Assembly (NCBI GenBank): GCA_017139535.1
Contig: WOUO01000032.1
Coordinates: 1 to 64,000, forward strand
Origin: Trichocladium uniseriatum
Lineage: Eukaryota > Ascomycota > Sordariomycetes > Sordariales > Chaetomiaceae
Direction: 5' to 3'
DNA length: 64,000 nt
The position numbers and the translations under genes were made by a program. Shown here one piece after another: positions 31,110 to 43,733 of this stretch; position 1 is the first letter of the stretch, and each line of letters begins with the position of its first letter. A model generated the notes under the pieces. The model did not search any database. It saw nothing but the letters and a program-made list of their open reading frames with translations, and was not told where the DNA came from.

Positions 31110-34100
31110 CCTGGCTGCGGTTGTTATGTCGACGGCAAGCAGCCGCAGGAGGAAAGAGGGGCGAGGAGGGATTCGGTTGTCGTGACGGTCGTGGTTTGCA
31201 TCGTCAGGGCATTACGAAAGGAGGAATTCTCGAGGCGGAAATCGAGTCGGGCGTGGAACCTGGAATGCGAACAATGCAGGCGCGTTCTTTGCGGTCCAAG
31301 CACTCTGCGCACAGGGCGTGCTGTGTACCAAGAAAGACCGACCCAAGAAGCACCCGCGCGCACCGGAAGGTTGCCAACCGAAGTGAGAGTTTTGGACGGG
31401 GGAGCCCGGCGCGGACGAGTTCAGGGCCGGGTCCGGGTGTCGAGGGGGGAACACGACGGATCGGCGGGGTGCGGTCGGCGGCGCTGCGGGCAGCAGCGGA
31501 CGGCGAGTCAATCGACAACGCGGCCGGTTGCTATTGCCTAGATTCGTCTATGTTTTTTCCCCAGCGGGCCGCAATTGATGTGGCCGCGGCCGTGGTGGCC
31601 TAGGGGAACAGTCGCCTCGACACGAGGGTGGAGGGCGGGAGGAGAAGCGGCCGTTTGCCAAACAAGCCAAAACCTTCCCCAAAGACGCGACAGGCAGGCG
31701 CAACTTCAGTGGGCCATCACCAAAAAACAACCTAAAAAGAGGGAAACCCCACCCCAGCAGCACCTAAGGGCGGGAAAAAAGGAGGGCGAAAAAGGGAGCG
31801 AATGCGGTCGGGCCTAGAGCAATCGAGCGACGACAACACAAAACAAGAGGCATTCAATGCGCAGTCTGCAATGGAAAAAGGGACGGGAGAATTACGGAGG
31901 ACCACAGATCGTCCAGCCGGGGGGAGGATGCTGCGACGGTGGGGACTCTTGTTGGGCGGCATGGGGGCCTTGGTTGTTGTGAGTGGAGGTTTGCGGCCTG
32001 GGCCTGGTCGCTCTGGAGAACATCAAGCTCGAGCTTCGATTGGCTTTGAGATCGGATCGTCGCTTCTTCGGGTACCGGCTACCGTACTTTGGACGGCGTG
32101 GTTGACGCTAGCGCGAGCACGGAGGATTTCTTGGCTGCTGTGTAAATTTCAGGTCAACATTGAGCCACTTGGTTGCTTGGGTGCTCGCATCCTCCAATTT
32201 CGATTCTCTTGCCCAGATGCAGACCTGTGCATCCGGAGCTGCGAGCTGCGAGCTGCGCGCTTGCGCATCCACCATTAGCCAAGGTAAGCTGAGGCTCACC
32301 GCGAAATTTAAAAATTTGGCCGGGGAGGGAACCCAGGAGAGCCAGTCATTCAGCTACTTCGAACCAACATGCAACAGCCAGGCAATACGGTGTGCCCGTC
32401 CCAAACTTGCAGCTGGCTCCCGTCCGTGTCTCGTCTGATCGACACTGCATCTCAACATTGTTGCTTGCCATCTGCTACGTACAAAAACAGGTCTCTCGCA
32501 CAGCAAAAGCGACAGCTTCCACCAGCCTTCCACGGAATCCCACGCTACAGCCGCAGGGATGGTGTGGGAATCGAGCCCGGTCTTCAGCAGCAATCAACCT
32601 CAACGATCCGCATCTGCTCCACTCCTTCCTTTCCAAGACCGAGGAATTCATCGAGAAGAGGAAACATGTCCGACTTGCGGATACCGAACGACGGGAATGT
32701 TGGTTGTGATGGATTTTTGACAAATTTGGTCCCTAACTTGGTCAAAGCCGGCGTTAACCTGGACGCAAGGCAGGTTTGGGGTCGTGGCCGTCAGTGTCTC
32801 CGTTCGCTAGCGCCGTCGACCATTGTTTCTTGATCTTCGCCTATCGTCGATGACGTCGACCATCATCCACTCTTCCACTCCCAAGCTTTTGCTGCGGGCC
32901 ATGCAGCCGAGACAACCTCGACACACCTCCACACGAGACCAGCCTCTTCTTCCCAACCCCGCGCAATGGCCGGCCCTTTTTCATTTACCTCCAACAGCAG
33001 ACAACCATGTGTTATAACCGGCCCAGCGAATGTATAATACTAACCCAACACAACCATACGCAAGCACAGAGCTAAACAAGCGTTCCACACAAACTGTTTT
33101 ATCCGGTAGTCAACTGAACTGAGGACCAGCAAAACTGGGTTGACCGCGGTGGCCTGCCTGAAACGGACGAAAGTCTCCTTTCAACTCTTGATGCAACCCT
33201 CCCCTGAAAAGCCGAGAGTTCTTTCTCACATCCCACTGATACGACACAGCCCTGCGGGCGGGTCTCTTCCCCGCAGCAGGCCCCCCCCAGAAGGATCGAT
33301 CTGCTGGCTTGAGCCTGCTGGCCAGTCACGCCTCTGTCGTCTTGCCTGCATCTGAGCGGCCTCGCCGACTCAGCATTCCCACATGGAGGATCTTCGGATT
33401 CCCGGCTCGGACGGCTCGGAGGAAACAACCCACGGCTGGCTTCAACCGGGCCGAGCTGTGAGGACGACTGGGACGACTGTTACAGACATTTCGTTCGGTA
33501 TCCGTCTCCCCATTGCCCTCCCCAGGGACCGTATCGTACCTTACATCGTATTCATGTATCCGTGTTGCTGTCTCGGCACATGTCACACTCACCTCATGCT
33601 GTCTCGCGTGGCTGATGACGGACAGGTCGGGTTGGCTCAACGGCCATGATTGCTTTTTCTTACCTAACTACATAGATATCGTTCATTTCCGCTCAGATTC
33701 TAGAGCAACCAAATACGGATTGTGGCACAAAAGGAGATCACACGCAACAAACTACACCATGCCACCAACGAGACTAGAAACACTTGAACAACGCGCCGCT
33801 GCAGCAGTTAGCTCCGAATCACAAAATCCAGTCCGTCGGCAGGGAAGCGAAGGGAATAATACCGTTTATCCGGAGTCACCCCCACGGGGCTTGTCCCATG
33901 TCGTTGGGTTCCGACACGGTGAAGCATCCGTGGAATAACACCCCGTTGCGGTGCGACTAGACACCCTGCCTTGACGGTTAGATCTTGCGGCTGGGGCCGT
34001 TGAAGATCGGCCCTCTTTTGATCTATTCCCGCCTATCCATGGAAACAAGACATCTACGGAGATTCCTTGCAAAGCAAGGGGCGTCGCACAGGCAGTTTCC

Positions 34101-34343
34101 CGCCTGATCGTGCGGTATGTTCAACGCAACACTGCTTGCGCCCCAGAACTTGTCTCGTCTCTATTGCATTCAGCTCGCTCAGGGGTTGACGGATTGACGG
34201 ATACGTCGTCACACGACACAAGCGCGCGGGACGAGACCCTGTCATGTATCACAGAAGGGTTACTCTACACTATGTATGCCGCTGCCCCTGTTCTCGCCCA
34301 AGCATCACAACATTGCAGGCATTGACCACTCATCAGCAATTGT
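31110..34343. other. 3.2-kb intergenic region, no gene seen
   Basis: Presumably contains the promoter of the minus-strand gene starting at 31109. Short frames on both strands lack family features and splice together into nothing convincing. Confidence 0.4.
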
Positions 34344-35412
34344 CTACCCGAAAATCCTGGTCTTCATACTCTCAAATTGCACGCACGTTGTTCCCCTGAG
34401 CCCTTGAACAGGGACGGGCCCATCCATGGTAACCATGACAACGCTGACCTCTCTCCAGGCCTTGGCGGGGCGGAAGTCCGTGGGCGGCACAGCGCTCCTG
34501 TGGAACACGCGGGCCGTCCAGAATGAAAGTATGGCCGTTGCCCATAGCAATTGTCCGACCGGCCGCGCGCTCGTCGCCAGCATTCGCCGCACCAAGAAAG
34601 GCCTCACTGGAGGCACTAATTTGGGAATTGTTGGAGCGCTTGGCGGGCCTGTCGCTGTTTTGGGCCGTGTCGCCTCCTCCTCGGATGCTTCGAGGTCTCG
34701 ACGCAAGGCACGAACTGCATCACTCTTGAGATGGACGGCGTCATGCCAATCGTTGATCGACACGTCTACCGAGATTTCGAGCACGACCTGCTGCCAGCGC
34801 ACCTCCGTGCCAAAGGCCTCGGATATGGTGCCCGTGGCCAAAGTCGCCCTTGGGTCATGATCTCGGGATCAAAGTATAGCGACAGGGAACCGGAGGCGGT
34901 GGCCCCAGCACACGCTGAGACTCTGTCGGTGGAGCACCTGTTCGCACGCACGGATGAATGGTTCACAGCGCGGACTTTTCTGGCTGGCGAGGGAGCAGCG
35001 ACGGCACCTCCAGCTCTGACCCCAACGACGTGTTCCCTCCTGACCCTCAACGCGAGTTCCTACGACATCTCCAGCGGCAGATGAAGAGGTCGCGTTTTCC
35101 GAGGACAGTGTGATCGCCACGGACGGAAAACTTTGTCGCTCCGGGAGAGTCGAGGCAGTTGTCGTCGCCGCTGGCCAAAAGATCCTTGCCGCACTCTCTC
35201 CAAGCGCATCAATTTGGTTAGCTCAGTTCAGGGGCTACATTGATGTGAAACGGATAAGTGACAGGACGGGATATATGGTGGATGCGTGGGAGGGAATGTC
35301 CGTCACGTCTGTCGCGGCCATCATGGTCGTCACCGCACTGGTCCCCATCATATTCCTCCATCACTACCGCCGCCGAGCGGGCGTTCACGGGAATATTGTG
35401 GCAGGTAGGTAG
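34344..35412. other. Possible decayed or unmodelled gene with protein-like fragments on both strands
   Basis: On the minus strand 34690-34840 reads EVRWQQVVLEISVDVSINDW and SDAVRALRRDLEASEEEA, which looks coding. On the plus strand about 35040-35412 reads ADEEVAFSEDSVIATDGKLC and later a hydrophobic segment VTSVAAIMVVTALVPIIFLH followed by HYRRR, like a C-terminal membrane anchor. I could not build a complete model with good start and splice sites for either strand. This may be a gene with several introns, or a relic. Confidence 0.25.
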
Positions 35413-36135
35413 GTAACTATCCCAGCTAGACCTGCCGCCGGAATATGTCAGGTTCAATTCCTAAGGCGACGAAGTGGGTAGGGGAAAGCCGGTGTTTATG
35501 GGCTTTGCTAGTATTCCTCGCACAAGCTCGGTATTGGAGATAGCGCCACAATCCTGATATTTCGTGTAGGTTCTTATTTAGCTAATAGAATCGAGATACT
35601 TCGAATGACACTGGGACGAATGCTGATACGTTCGCTATCTTGACGACGCTATGGGGCAATAGTTATATGGGTTGAATACCTAGTTATGTTGTTGGCACTT
35701 AGATGAACACAGCGTCTCTGTAGGCCAATCATATTTCCAACCTGAAGAGATGCACCGGGAGATTGGCGCCTTCAGCTGAGCTTACTGTGTAACTGAGTGG
35801 ATGGAGTTGCCTGCAAGTTGGTCTGGTCGGTTTCCATTGAACCAACAGCTCCCGTCCACTACTTTGTTGGTGATCATGCTGATCACTGGGCTCTTTGCAC
35901 CATCAGATCACATTGGTTTCTTACAAGTAGGTACGGAACATGCGCAGATTCGCGAGCGGAAGCTGCTGCCTCGCTGACACTTGGCTATGCTGTTGGCCGT
36001 CATCGCTGCAACTAATTCACAGCCTCGATCCCCAACTTCAAGCCCAACAGTCAAGGCACTTTTAACCCCCTTGCCATCCACCAGCTGTGATCCCACCTGC
36101 AAGATCCCATCCTCAACCAACTCCCACGCCAAACA
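35413..36135. other. Intergenic, AT-richer, no gene seen
   Basis: About 35540-35760 is visibly AT-richer than its surroundings. A B-box-like ggttcaattcc sits at 35451-35461, but no matching tRNA fold was found. Confidence 0.4.
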
Positions 36136-36501
36136 ATGAGCGGCAACACGAAGGACAACAACAGCACAGTGGGCGGCTGCACCCCTCTCGAGCGCCGCTT
36201 GTCCTACGCGTACTGCTTCCTCCACACACTAGTCCTCAACGCCATCCTCCGCATCTTTGCCTGGCCTCACGTTTCGACCTCGCCGTACCTGATTTTTATC
36301 GTCATCGGCACGCGCATAGTGGTCGGCATCTCGTGGATAGTGCTGCACCGCTATGTCACGGGCGAAAAGCAGATCAATCCCTGGGTCCAGAACGCGGTCG
36401 GGCTGCTGCCCATCTTCATCGTCGATCTCGCGCTGGGGAGCTGTTATCGGAGTTGCAGTGTTAAATACTGGGTGGCTGGGGGGTTCTGCAGGCAGGCGTG
36501 A
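36136..36501 (+). CDS. Small membrane protein of unknown function, 121 aa
   Basis: Intronless frame with ATG in good context (aacaATGA) and a polar N-terminus (MSGNTKDNNSTVGGCTPLER). Hydrophobic segments follow: SYAYCFLHTLVLNAILRIFA, SPYLIFIVIGTRIVVGISWI (then VLHRYV) and VGLLPIFIVDLALGSCY, giving three probable spans. Four Cys are present. No family recognised. The clean alternation of polar and hydrophobic parts argues for a real gene, but a chance frame cannot be ruled out. Confidence 0.5.
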   Translation: MSGNTKDNNSTVGGCTPLERRLSYAYCFLHTLVLNAILRIFAWPHVSTSPYLIFIVIGTRIVVGISWIVLHRYVTGEKQINPWVQNAVGLLPIFIVDLALGSCYRSCSVKYWVAGGFCRQA

Positions 36502-37757
36502 GGTTTGCGGGCTTGTACGTGAGCTGCCCCGGCGGGAAAGCAACTCGTAGAGTAGCCGCAGTCTACGTACATAACTGAGGATGGGAGGGAGAGGCTTGAT
36601 GTCATGAGGTTGAACCTCGGAGTAGCAGCTTGATCAGCTTGTGTTTCTTACTTACCTATACACAAAGAATAACGACAGACTAAGCCCCGATGAGTAGGTG
36701 CCGGGATACCTCCTTTCTATCGGGATATTCAGGCCCGTATTTGTCGGAAGGCCGGCGAGCTGTTATTTCCGCCTCAAATGTCCGGTATTCGCCAAGTCCG
36801 CGGTATCTCCAAGCCAGATGACAATGGAAAGTCCTGTTGGCTTCGCTTCTTGATGAGCATGTAAGATGCCAAGCCATGTGGACAGCAAGCTCCTGGCACA
36901 GCAACTGCTGAGATCCTTTCAGCGGCCTGCTGCTCACGATGTCAGGGGTTCGGTGAGGAAGGATGGAAGCTGCAGCCAGGCTTCCATTCAAGGGGTAAAC
37001 ACATGCAGCGCTCCTCAAGCTGCATCAAGCACGAGGACCCAGAGGGTCTGTCTAGCCGAGGAGGGGGCATCCCCCACGTAACATCTGTCAGCGCCGCAAC
37101 CAGGGCGCCAACAAGCTGCAAGGGGAGAGCCAAACAGAGTGCGGTTTGGGAAAGAGTCCTGGTTTCTTGGAAATGGAATGTTTCTGGTGTTCCAAGAACG
37201 GGATCCGATTGGCGCACCAATGCGCCGGCGCGCGCTTTGCGTGACCACCTTGAGGCGTCTAGAATTTCGAAAGTTGTTCGATGGGCGGTTCTTCCTGATT
37301 GCCAACTTCTCCTTGTACAGCTACCGCAGATGTAGCGGACTGAGTAAGATATCGCCAACCCTATTGTTTGTCGATTTACAGTGAGATGAAACAGAGGACA
37401 GTCGATTGCGCCTGTCGTTTCGAGAGAGGCCATGAGCTCGCATGTTGACCAACCAGAGTTCAGATTGCCTGCCAGATGCGGGCAGATGCGGGCGGCTGTG
37501 AAGGAGCGGCGATATCCACACCACCCCACCAACACCACCCAGCAAAGATCTCCAACCCCGCTACGCAGATTGCAAGGTGCCCAAAATTCAAGGTCCAGGA
37601 GGGGAGAGCTTACACCGTCCAATCTCAGCCTCACTAAACACGGCAACATCACCGAGTGGTGATTTAATTGACTGCCTGTTTCGGATCTACAACCTGGTCT
37701 GAGAAAGAAAGAAAAAAGCCACCCGGACACCCAGCCGCAGAGCCTCAGCCAGCCACC
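36502..37757. other. Intergenic, no gene seen; GCN20 promoter
   Basis: A 297-codon minus-strand frame (36942-37835) runs through this region into GCN20 exon 1, but shows no family features and is probably chance. Confidence 0.45.
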
Positions 37758-40112
37758 ATGGACGCCGAGATCCGAGCCGTGCTCCCGAATATCGACCCCG
37801 TGATTTCGGAGTATTCGGCCGGCTATCTCACCCATGCTTCCACCGCCTGGTCTGCCGAGGAGGACGCCTCCGGGCCGTCTCCGCTAGACGAGGCCGCCGC
37901 CGCCGTCACTGAACTGCTGCTTTCCGCGTCTGGGAGTTATGGCGCCGCCACTCACGACAAGATCCGGAGTCTGGTGGAGAAGTGGGTGGACAAGTATGCC
38001 GCCGCCATCAGCGGCCAGGAGCGGAGGGGTCCCGCCGTTAAGCGGCTCGACCAGACCATCCAAGTGAGCTCCCAGAGGAACATGTCGTCGACCCTGGCCG
38101 TGGCCACCGGCGCGGTCGATCTCGAGTCGGCCAATGTCCGCAAGGTCGAGTCCAAGGTCGACAGGAAAAAGCTCGAAAAGGCCGAGCGCAAGATTGCCGC
38201 CAAGCAGAACAAGAAGACCTTCAAGACGGTCGAGTACGAGGCCTCGCGCCTCCTCGACCAGCCAGAGTCGACCCAGTCGTACGAGGAGTTCTACATGGCC
38301 GTCAACCCCCTGCAGCTGGGCGGTGGCTCCGGTGGAAAGTCCAAGGACATCAAGCTCGACAACATCGACGTGTCCATCGGAGGACTCAGAATCCTGACCG
38401 ATACCACCCTGACTCTTGCCTATGGTCATCGTTATGGTCTTGTTGGTAACAACGGTATCGGTAAATCGACTCTGCTCCGTGCCCTGTCTCGGAGAGAGAT
38501 TTCCATCCCAACCCACATTTCCATTCTTCACGTCGAACAAGAGGTACGCCATACCCCTTCCTCACTCGTTATCCCTCTGGCTAACACCCCCTAGATTACT
38601 GGTGACGACACACCGGCACTACAAGCCGTCTTGGACGCTGATGTCTGGCGTAAGGTGCTGCTCAAGGAGCAGGCGGTAAGTTTTACTGATCATGTTTATA
38701 CCTACCATTTCTGACTGGGCTTCCAGGAAATCACCCAAAAGCTGGCCGATATCGAGGCTCAGCGGTCGTCGATGGCGGATACGTCTACCGACGCTGCCAG
38801 GCTCGACAAGGAACGCGAGGCGCAGGACCAGCGTCTCGGCGACATCCAAGGCAAGCTGGCCGAGATGGAATCCGACAAGGCCGAATCCAGAGCCGCCAGC
38901 ATCCTGGCAGGTCTCGGTTTCTCACCGGAGCGGCAACAGTTTGCCACCAAGACCTTCTCCGGTGGTTGGAGAATGCGTCTGGCGCTTGCCCGTGCCCTCT
39001 TCTGCGAGCCGGATCTCCTGCTTCTCGACGAACCTTCCAACATGTTGGACGTCCCCTCTATTACCTTCCTTTCAAACTACCTGCAAGGCTACCCCAGCAC
39101 CGTTCTCGTCGTGTCTCACGACAGAGCGTTCCTCAACGAAGTGGCCACCGACATCATCCACCAGCACTCGCAGCGGCTCGACTACTACCGCGGCGCCAAC
39201 TTCGAGTCCTTCTATGCGACCAAGGAGGAGCGCAAGAAGACGGCCAAGAGGGAATACGAGAACCAGATGGCGCAGCGTGCCCATCTCCAGGCCTTCATCG
39301 ACAAGTTCCGCTACAACGCCGCCAAGTCTTCCGAAGCACAGTCCCGCATCAAGAAGCTGGAACGTATGCCGGTGCTCGAGCCGCCCGAGGCCGAATACAG
39401 CGTGCATTTCAAGTTTCCCGAGGTCGAGAAGCTGTCACCACCCATCGTCCAGATGTCAGGCGTCACTTTCGGCTACACACCCGACAAGATTCTGCTCAAG
39501 AATGTCGACCTCGACGTCCAGCTCGATTCGCGAATCGGTATCGTCGGCCCCAACGGTGCGGGTAAGACGACGGTGCTCAAGCTGCTCATCGGCAGGCTAC
39601 AGCCAACAACCGGCATCATCTCGCAGAACCCTCGCCTGCGCATCGGCTACTTTGCGCAGCACCACGTCGACGCCCTCGACCTCAACGCTAGCGCCGTCAC
39701 CTTCATGGCCAAGACCTACCCGGGCCGCACCGACGAGGAGTACCGCCGCCAGCTGGGCGCGTTCGGTATCACGGGCACGACGGGCCTGCAAAAGATGGCA
39801 CTACTGTCTGGTGGTCAAAAATCGCGTGTGGCCTTTGCCTGCCTCGCCCTGACCAACCCCCACATCCTGGTCATGGACGAGCCTTCTAACCACTTGGATA
39901 TCGAGGCCATGGATGCGCTGTCCGAGGCGCTGCGGGAGTTCGAGGGTGGTGTGCTGATGGTGTCTCACGACGTCACCATGCTGCAGACCGTGTGTACGTC
40001 GTTGTGGGTGTGTGACAATGGGACCGTCGAAAAGTTCCCTGGTGATGTGCAGGCCTACAAGAAGAGGATCGCGGCGCAGGCCGATGCGGCGGGTGTTGTC
40101 AAAGCACATTAG
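37758..40112 (+). CDS. GCN20: ABC-F ATPase GCN20, 750 aa
   Basis: Three exons: 37758-38543, 38595-38675 and 38727-40112, with two 51-bp introns, giving 750 residues against 752 in yeast Gcn20. Start context is ccaccATGG. An N-terminal ~190-residue region (the GCN1-binding part in yeast) precedes two ABC domains without membrane spans. First domain: Walker A GNNGIGKST at ~230-238, signature FSGGW at ~366-370, Walker B LLLLDEPSNMLD. Second: Walker A GPNGAGKTT at ~563-571, LSGGQ at ~649-653, Walker B ILVMDEPSNHLD. Between them is the Y-motif linker typical of ABC-F proteins (EERKKTAKREYENQ). With GCN1 on ribosomes, GCN20 promotes GCN2 activation by uncharged tRNA, which increases CPC-1 translation. 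All catalytic motifs are intact. Confidence 0.93.
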
Positions 40113-40794
40113 AGTATATGGGGCAAATATACGTGGTTCTTGGAGCTTTTACACATTTGTGATGTCCTTGATTTTCAGTTCTCACATATCCAATTTTGTG
40201 GTGAAGACGATGGGCCGAGAGCTCACGCCATCCAAATGCCTCCTCGGCACTGAGTTTTGGCACGATACGTCTGCGAGATCGGCGCATTGCAAACAAACGG
40301 GGTTCTGTGTGTCAAAATGAACCGCGGACAAAGCCCAGAGAACTGGATTGATGTTCTAGGAAATGAGTATCAAAGGCATCCAAAAGATCTTGAATCCAAC
40401 GCCAGCCTCCCCAAACTCTAGTGATCGTGGTTATTGATTGATTGCAATGAAGTCCACGGATACCCCACACTTTGCCATGTCACGCACGAAACAGGCCTAG
40501 TGCGTCGCGCTACCCCTGCTATTCGCCGCCGGATCAGGGCTAGTGTAAACATTTGCCAACGCAGGGACCACCAGGCAGCCAGACCTGCTGTTTCCATTGG
40601 CGGTGCCTGATCTCCACTTGGCAGCAGCGGTGAACAACCGCTTGCTTTTCTTTCTCGCCCCAAAAATCAACAATCTCCTCTCCTCCCGACTTCTCCACCC
40701 CGACTGCTTTCCCAAAGCTCATCCACCTCGACTCTAGAGTTTCCCTCCTGCTGCTTGCATCGCTTTGCCGACCAGCTTTACACACACAGCCAAA
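40113..40794. other. GCN20 3' flank and beta-tubulin promoter
   Basis: No coding frame of interest. The final ~130 bases are CT-rich with runs such as ctcctctcctcccg, the usual look of a strong fungal promoter/leader. Confidence 0.5.
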
Positions 40795-42627
40795 ATGCGC
40801 GAAATCGTGAGTGCCCTCCCGCTTGCTTTGCCGCAGCCCGACGCGTCGGGGAACATCTTTTTTTTTGGGGTGTCCCCTGATTTACCCCACACTCGGGACG
40901 TTTGTCGTTCCACACCGTCTTGACCGGCTCGAAGCCGACGACGCGACGGCGATGATGGAAATGCCACGATTCTGACTTGGTTTCTTCTCTACAGGTTCAC
41001 CTCCAGACCGGCCAATGCGTAAGTTGGATGGATCCCGTCGCCGGCGAACGATCAGGTGGTGGTGCGGTGGACTGACGATGAACCCCCCAGGGTAACCAAA
41101 TTGGTGCCGCTTTCTGGTATGTTTGGACCTTCGCGATCAAGAACCATCGTGTCAACAGATACTGACTCTCTGTGTAGGCAAACCATCTCCGGCGAGCACG
41201 GCCTTGATAGCAACGGCGTGTATGTGACCGTCGACGACTTCTCCCCGTTTGATCCCGCGCTCACCGCCCGATAGGTACAATGGAACTTCTGAGCTCCAGC
41301 TCGAGCGCATGAACGTCTACTTCAACGAGGTGAGTCGGGCTGGATGCACATCTCTCTTGTAATCGGGTCGCTGATCACGCATCTACAGGCTTCCGGCAAC
41401 AAGTATGTCCCTCGTGCCGTCCTCGTCGACTTGGAGCCCGGCACCATGGACGCCGTCCGCGCTGGTCCCTTCGGCCAGCTCTTCCGCCCTGACAACTTCG
41501 TCTTCGGCCAGTCCGGCGCCGGCAACAACTGGGCCAAGGGTCATTACACTGAGGGTGCCGAGCTCGTCGACCAGGTTCTCGACGTCGTCCGCCGCGAGGC
41601 TGAGGGCTGCGACTGCCTCCAGGGCTTCCAGATCACCCACTCCCTCGGTGGTGGTACCGGTGCCGGTATGGGTACCCTCCTGATCTCCAAGATCCGCGAG
41701 GAGTTCCCCGACCGCATGATGGCCACCTTCTCGGTCGTCCCCTCGCCCAAGGTCTCGGACACCGTTGTCGAGCCCTACAACGCCACCCTCTCGGTCCACC
41801 AGCTGGTCGAGAACTCGGACGAGACCTTCTGCATTGACAACGAGGCTCTCTACGACATCTGCATGCGCACCCTTAAGCTGTCCAACCCCTCGTACGGCGA
41901 CCTCAACTACCTGGTCTCGGCCGTCATGTCCGGCGTGACCGTCTCGCTGCGCTTCCCCGGCCAGCTCAACTCGGACCTCCGCAAGCTCGCGGTCAACATG
42001 GTTCCTTTCCCTCGTCTCCACTTCTTCATGGTCGGCTTCGCTCCCCTGACCAGCCGCGGCGCCCACTCCTTCCGCGCCGTCTCCGTCCCCGAGTTGACCC
42101 AGCAGATGTTCGACCCCAAGAACATGATGGCTGCGTCCGACTTCCGCAACGGTCGCTACCTGACCTGCTCTGCCATCTTGTAAGTTTTGCCTGTCTTGCA
42201 TTAACTCTTGCACCAACCGCTAACAATCCCCAGCCGTGGCAAGGTCTCCATGAAGGAGGTTGAGGACCAGATGCGCAACGTCCAGAACAAGAACTCGTCC
42301 TACTTCGTCGAGTGGATTCCCAACAACGTCCAGACCGCCCTCTGCTCGATCCCCCCGCGCGGCCTCAAGATGTCGTCGACCTTTGTTGGTAACTCGACGG
42401 CCATCCAGGAGCTGTTCAAGCGTATTGGCGAGCAGTTCACTGCTATGTTCCGTCGCAAGGCTTTCTTGCATTGGTACACTGGCGAGGGTATGGACGAGAT
42501 GGAGTTCACTGAGGCCGAGTCCAACATGAACGATCTCGTCTCGGAGTACCAGCAGTACCAGGATGCTGGTGTCGATGAGGAGGAGGAGGAGTACGAGGAG
42601 GAGGCTCCCCTTGAGCACGAGGAGTAA
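40795..42627 (+). CDS. tub-2: Beta-tubulin, 447 aa, seven exons
   Basis: Exons 40795-40806, 40995-41018, 41091-41116, 41178-41219, 41275-41329, 41389-42179 and 42234-42627 sum to 448 codons, giving exactly 447 residues. The crowded short 5' exons are characteristic of filamentous ascomycete benA/tub-2 genes. The product starts with the autoregulatory MREI and carries the tubulin GTP motif GGGTGAG at 140-146, and ends in the acidic tail EEEEEYEEEAPLEHEE. Positions linked to benzimidazole resistance are all wild type: H6, Y50, F167, E198, F200, L240. It forms heterodimers with alpha-tubulin in microtubules. Confidence 0.97.
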
Positions 42628-43102
42628 GCGTTTGCTGCTCGATCCTCTGTGCGGCCGCTTGTTCACGCTCGACGCCTCTGGGATTCTGACTTGAGGCTGG
42701 AGACATGCTGGTCAGTTGTGAGCTAGTTTTTGTTCGTTGGGTGGATAATGCATCATAGCAGGCGGGCCACCGCTATTTGCTTTGCCTGCACCAGTGTCCG
42801 TGGATTCGGCCGTTTTTCTGTTTAGCAAGGAGTTGTCCATGATATCCGTAATTAATTGACAGGAGGGGCTGCTTCGGCTGCCTCATGCATTCCCCTGGCA
42901 CGGTTTGGTCGCCCCTTTTATACATAGCACGTCTGAATACATGATGTCTGCTACTCTTCTGGCTCTATGCTAATTATGAGGATTGTTTGGGATGTGACGC
43001 CTGTTCGGGTGGAAATAGTACGGAATGGCCATGCTCATTAAGACGCTCCGCATCCTCCTACCTGGGAGTCGACACCCCAAAACTCATAACCCTGTCTAAA
43101 TC
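42628..43102. other. Beta-tubulin 3' flank
   Basis: AT-richer sequence with no supported coding frame; contains the end of the beta-tubulin transcript. Confidence 0.5.
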
Positions 43103-43360
43103 TTAAAGGACCTTGTCGATGTTGATACGGCGCCACACGTTGGTCGGCCAGTAATCAGACTCCAAGTCCTTCTTTAGAGTTCTCAACATCTTATCACATG
43201 GCATGTGTAAAGCTCTTGGGAGACCGGTGTTAGTTCACACGGGAACAACCAAGAACATGCCCTGTAGCGGATTAGACACCTGTGATCAAGTCTTCCCTCG
43301 GCTGTGCTTACGATGAAGGTCATTCATCCAGCCTTGGATTTCCAAGACTCCCCCTGGCAC
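43103..43360 (-). pseudogene. 3' part of a short unknown gene, or a gene remnant
   Basis: Minus-strand sequence 43212-43103 reads LHMPCDKMLRTLKKDLESDY then WPTNVWRRINIDKVL and a TAA, which looks strongly coding. A plausible 99-bp intron (43311-43213; donor GTAAGC, branch gaactaac, acceptor AAGAG) joins it to GVLEIQGWMNDLH upstream. Further upstream I could not find a phase-consistent link to the open frame around 43585-43490 (MADAGDVDGFLAREASVPGG). It may be the end of a small gene or a decayed relic; no family recognised. Confidence 0.35.
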
Positions 43361-43733
43361 TCATAATCGAGTGTCGTGCCGCAATCGTCCGTATGCCGAC
43401 GGGCGTGCTTCTCTTCTCCAGACAGAGTAATCAGCGCAGCGGCATTCAACCTGAGTCGTGATCGTCCGTCCTGGTCCGTGGATGCTACGTACTCTGTGGT
43501 GGGTGGTGCGCGGAATATGCCCCCCTCCTGGCACGCTGGCCTCCCGAGCAAGGAAGCCATCCACATCCCCAGCATCGGCCATCGGTCTGTACTGGGCTGT
43601 GTGCTCGAATAGGGAGCTTAACACCTTTGCCCTTCTTGGTATTGGGTGTGTACTTCGTACGATGCGGTATTTGCCGGGCAATGAGGATGCGTGCGGCGTG
43701 CTACTTCCTGCCTGTTCCTTTCTTTTTCTCTCC

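Noticed and set aside
35380..35475. B-box-like ggttcaattcc suggesting a tRNA
   Set aside because: No acceptor stem, D arm or anticodon arm could be built around it, and no pol III terminator at the right distance.
36942..37835. 297-codon minus-strand frame overlapping the GCN20 start
   Set aside because: No protein-family features and it overlaps a well-supported promoter and exon 1.
41383..42216. 277-codon minus-strand frame antisense to beta-tubulin exon 6
   Set aside because: Composition shadow of beta-tubulin; no start-site or splice support.
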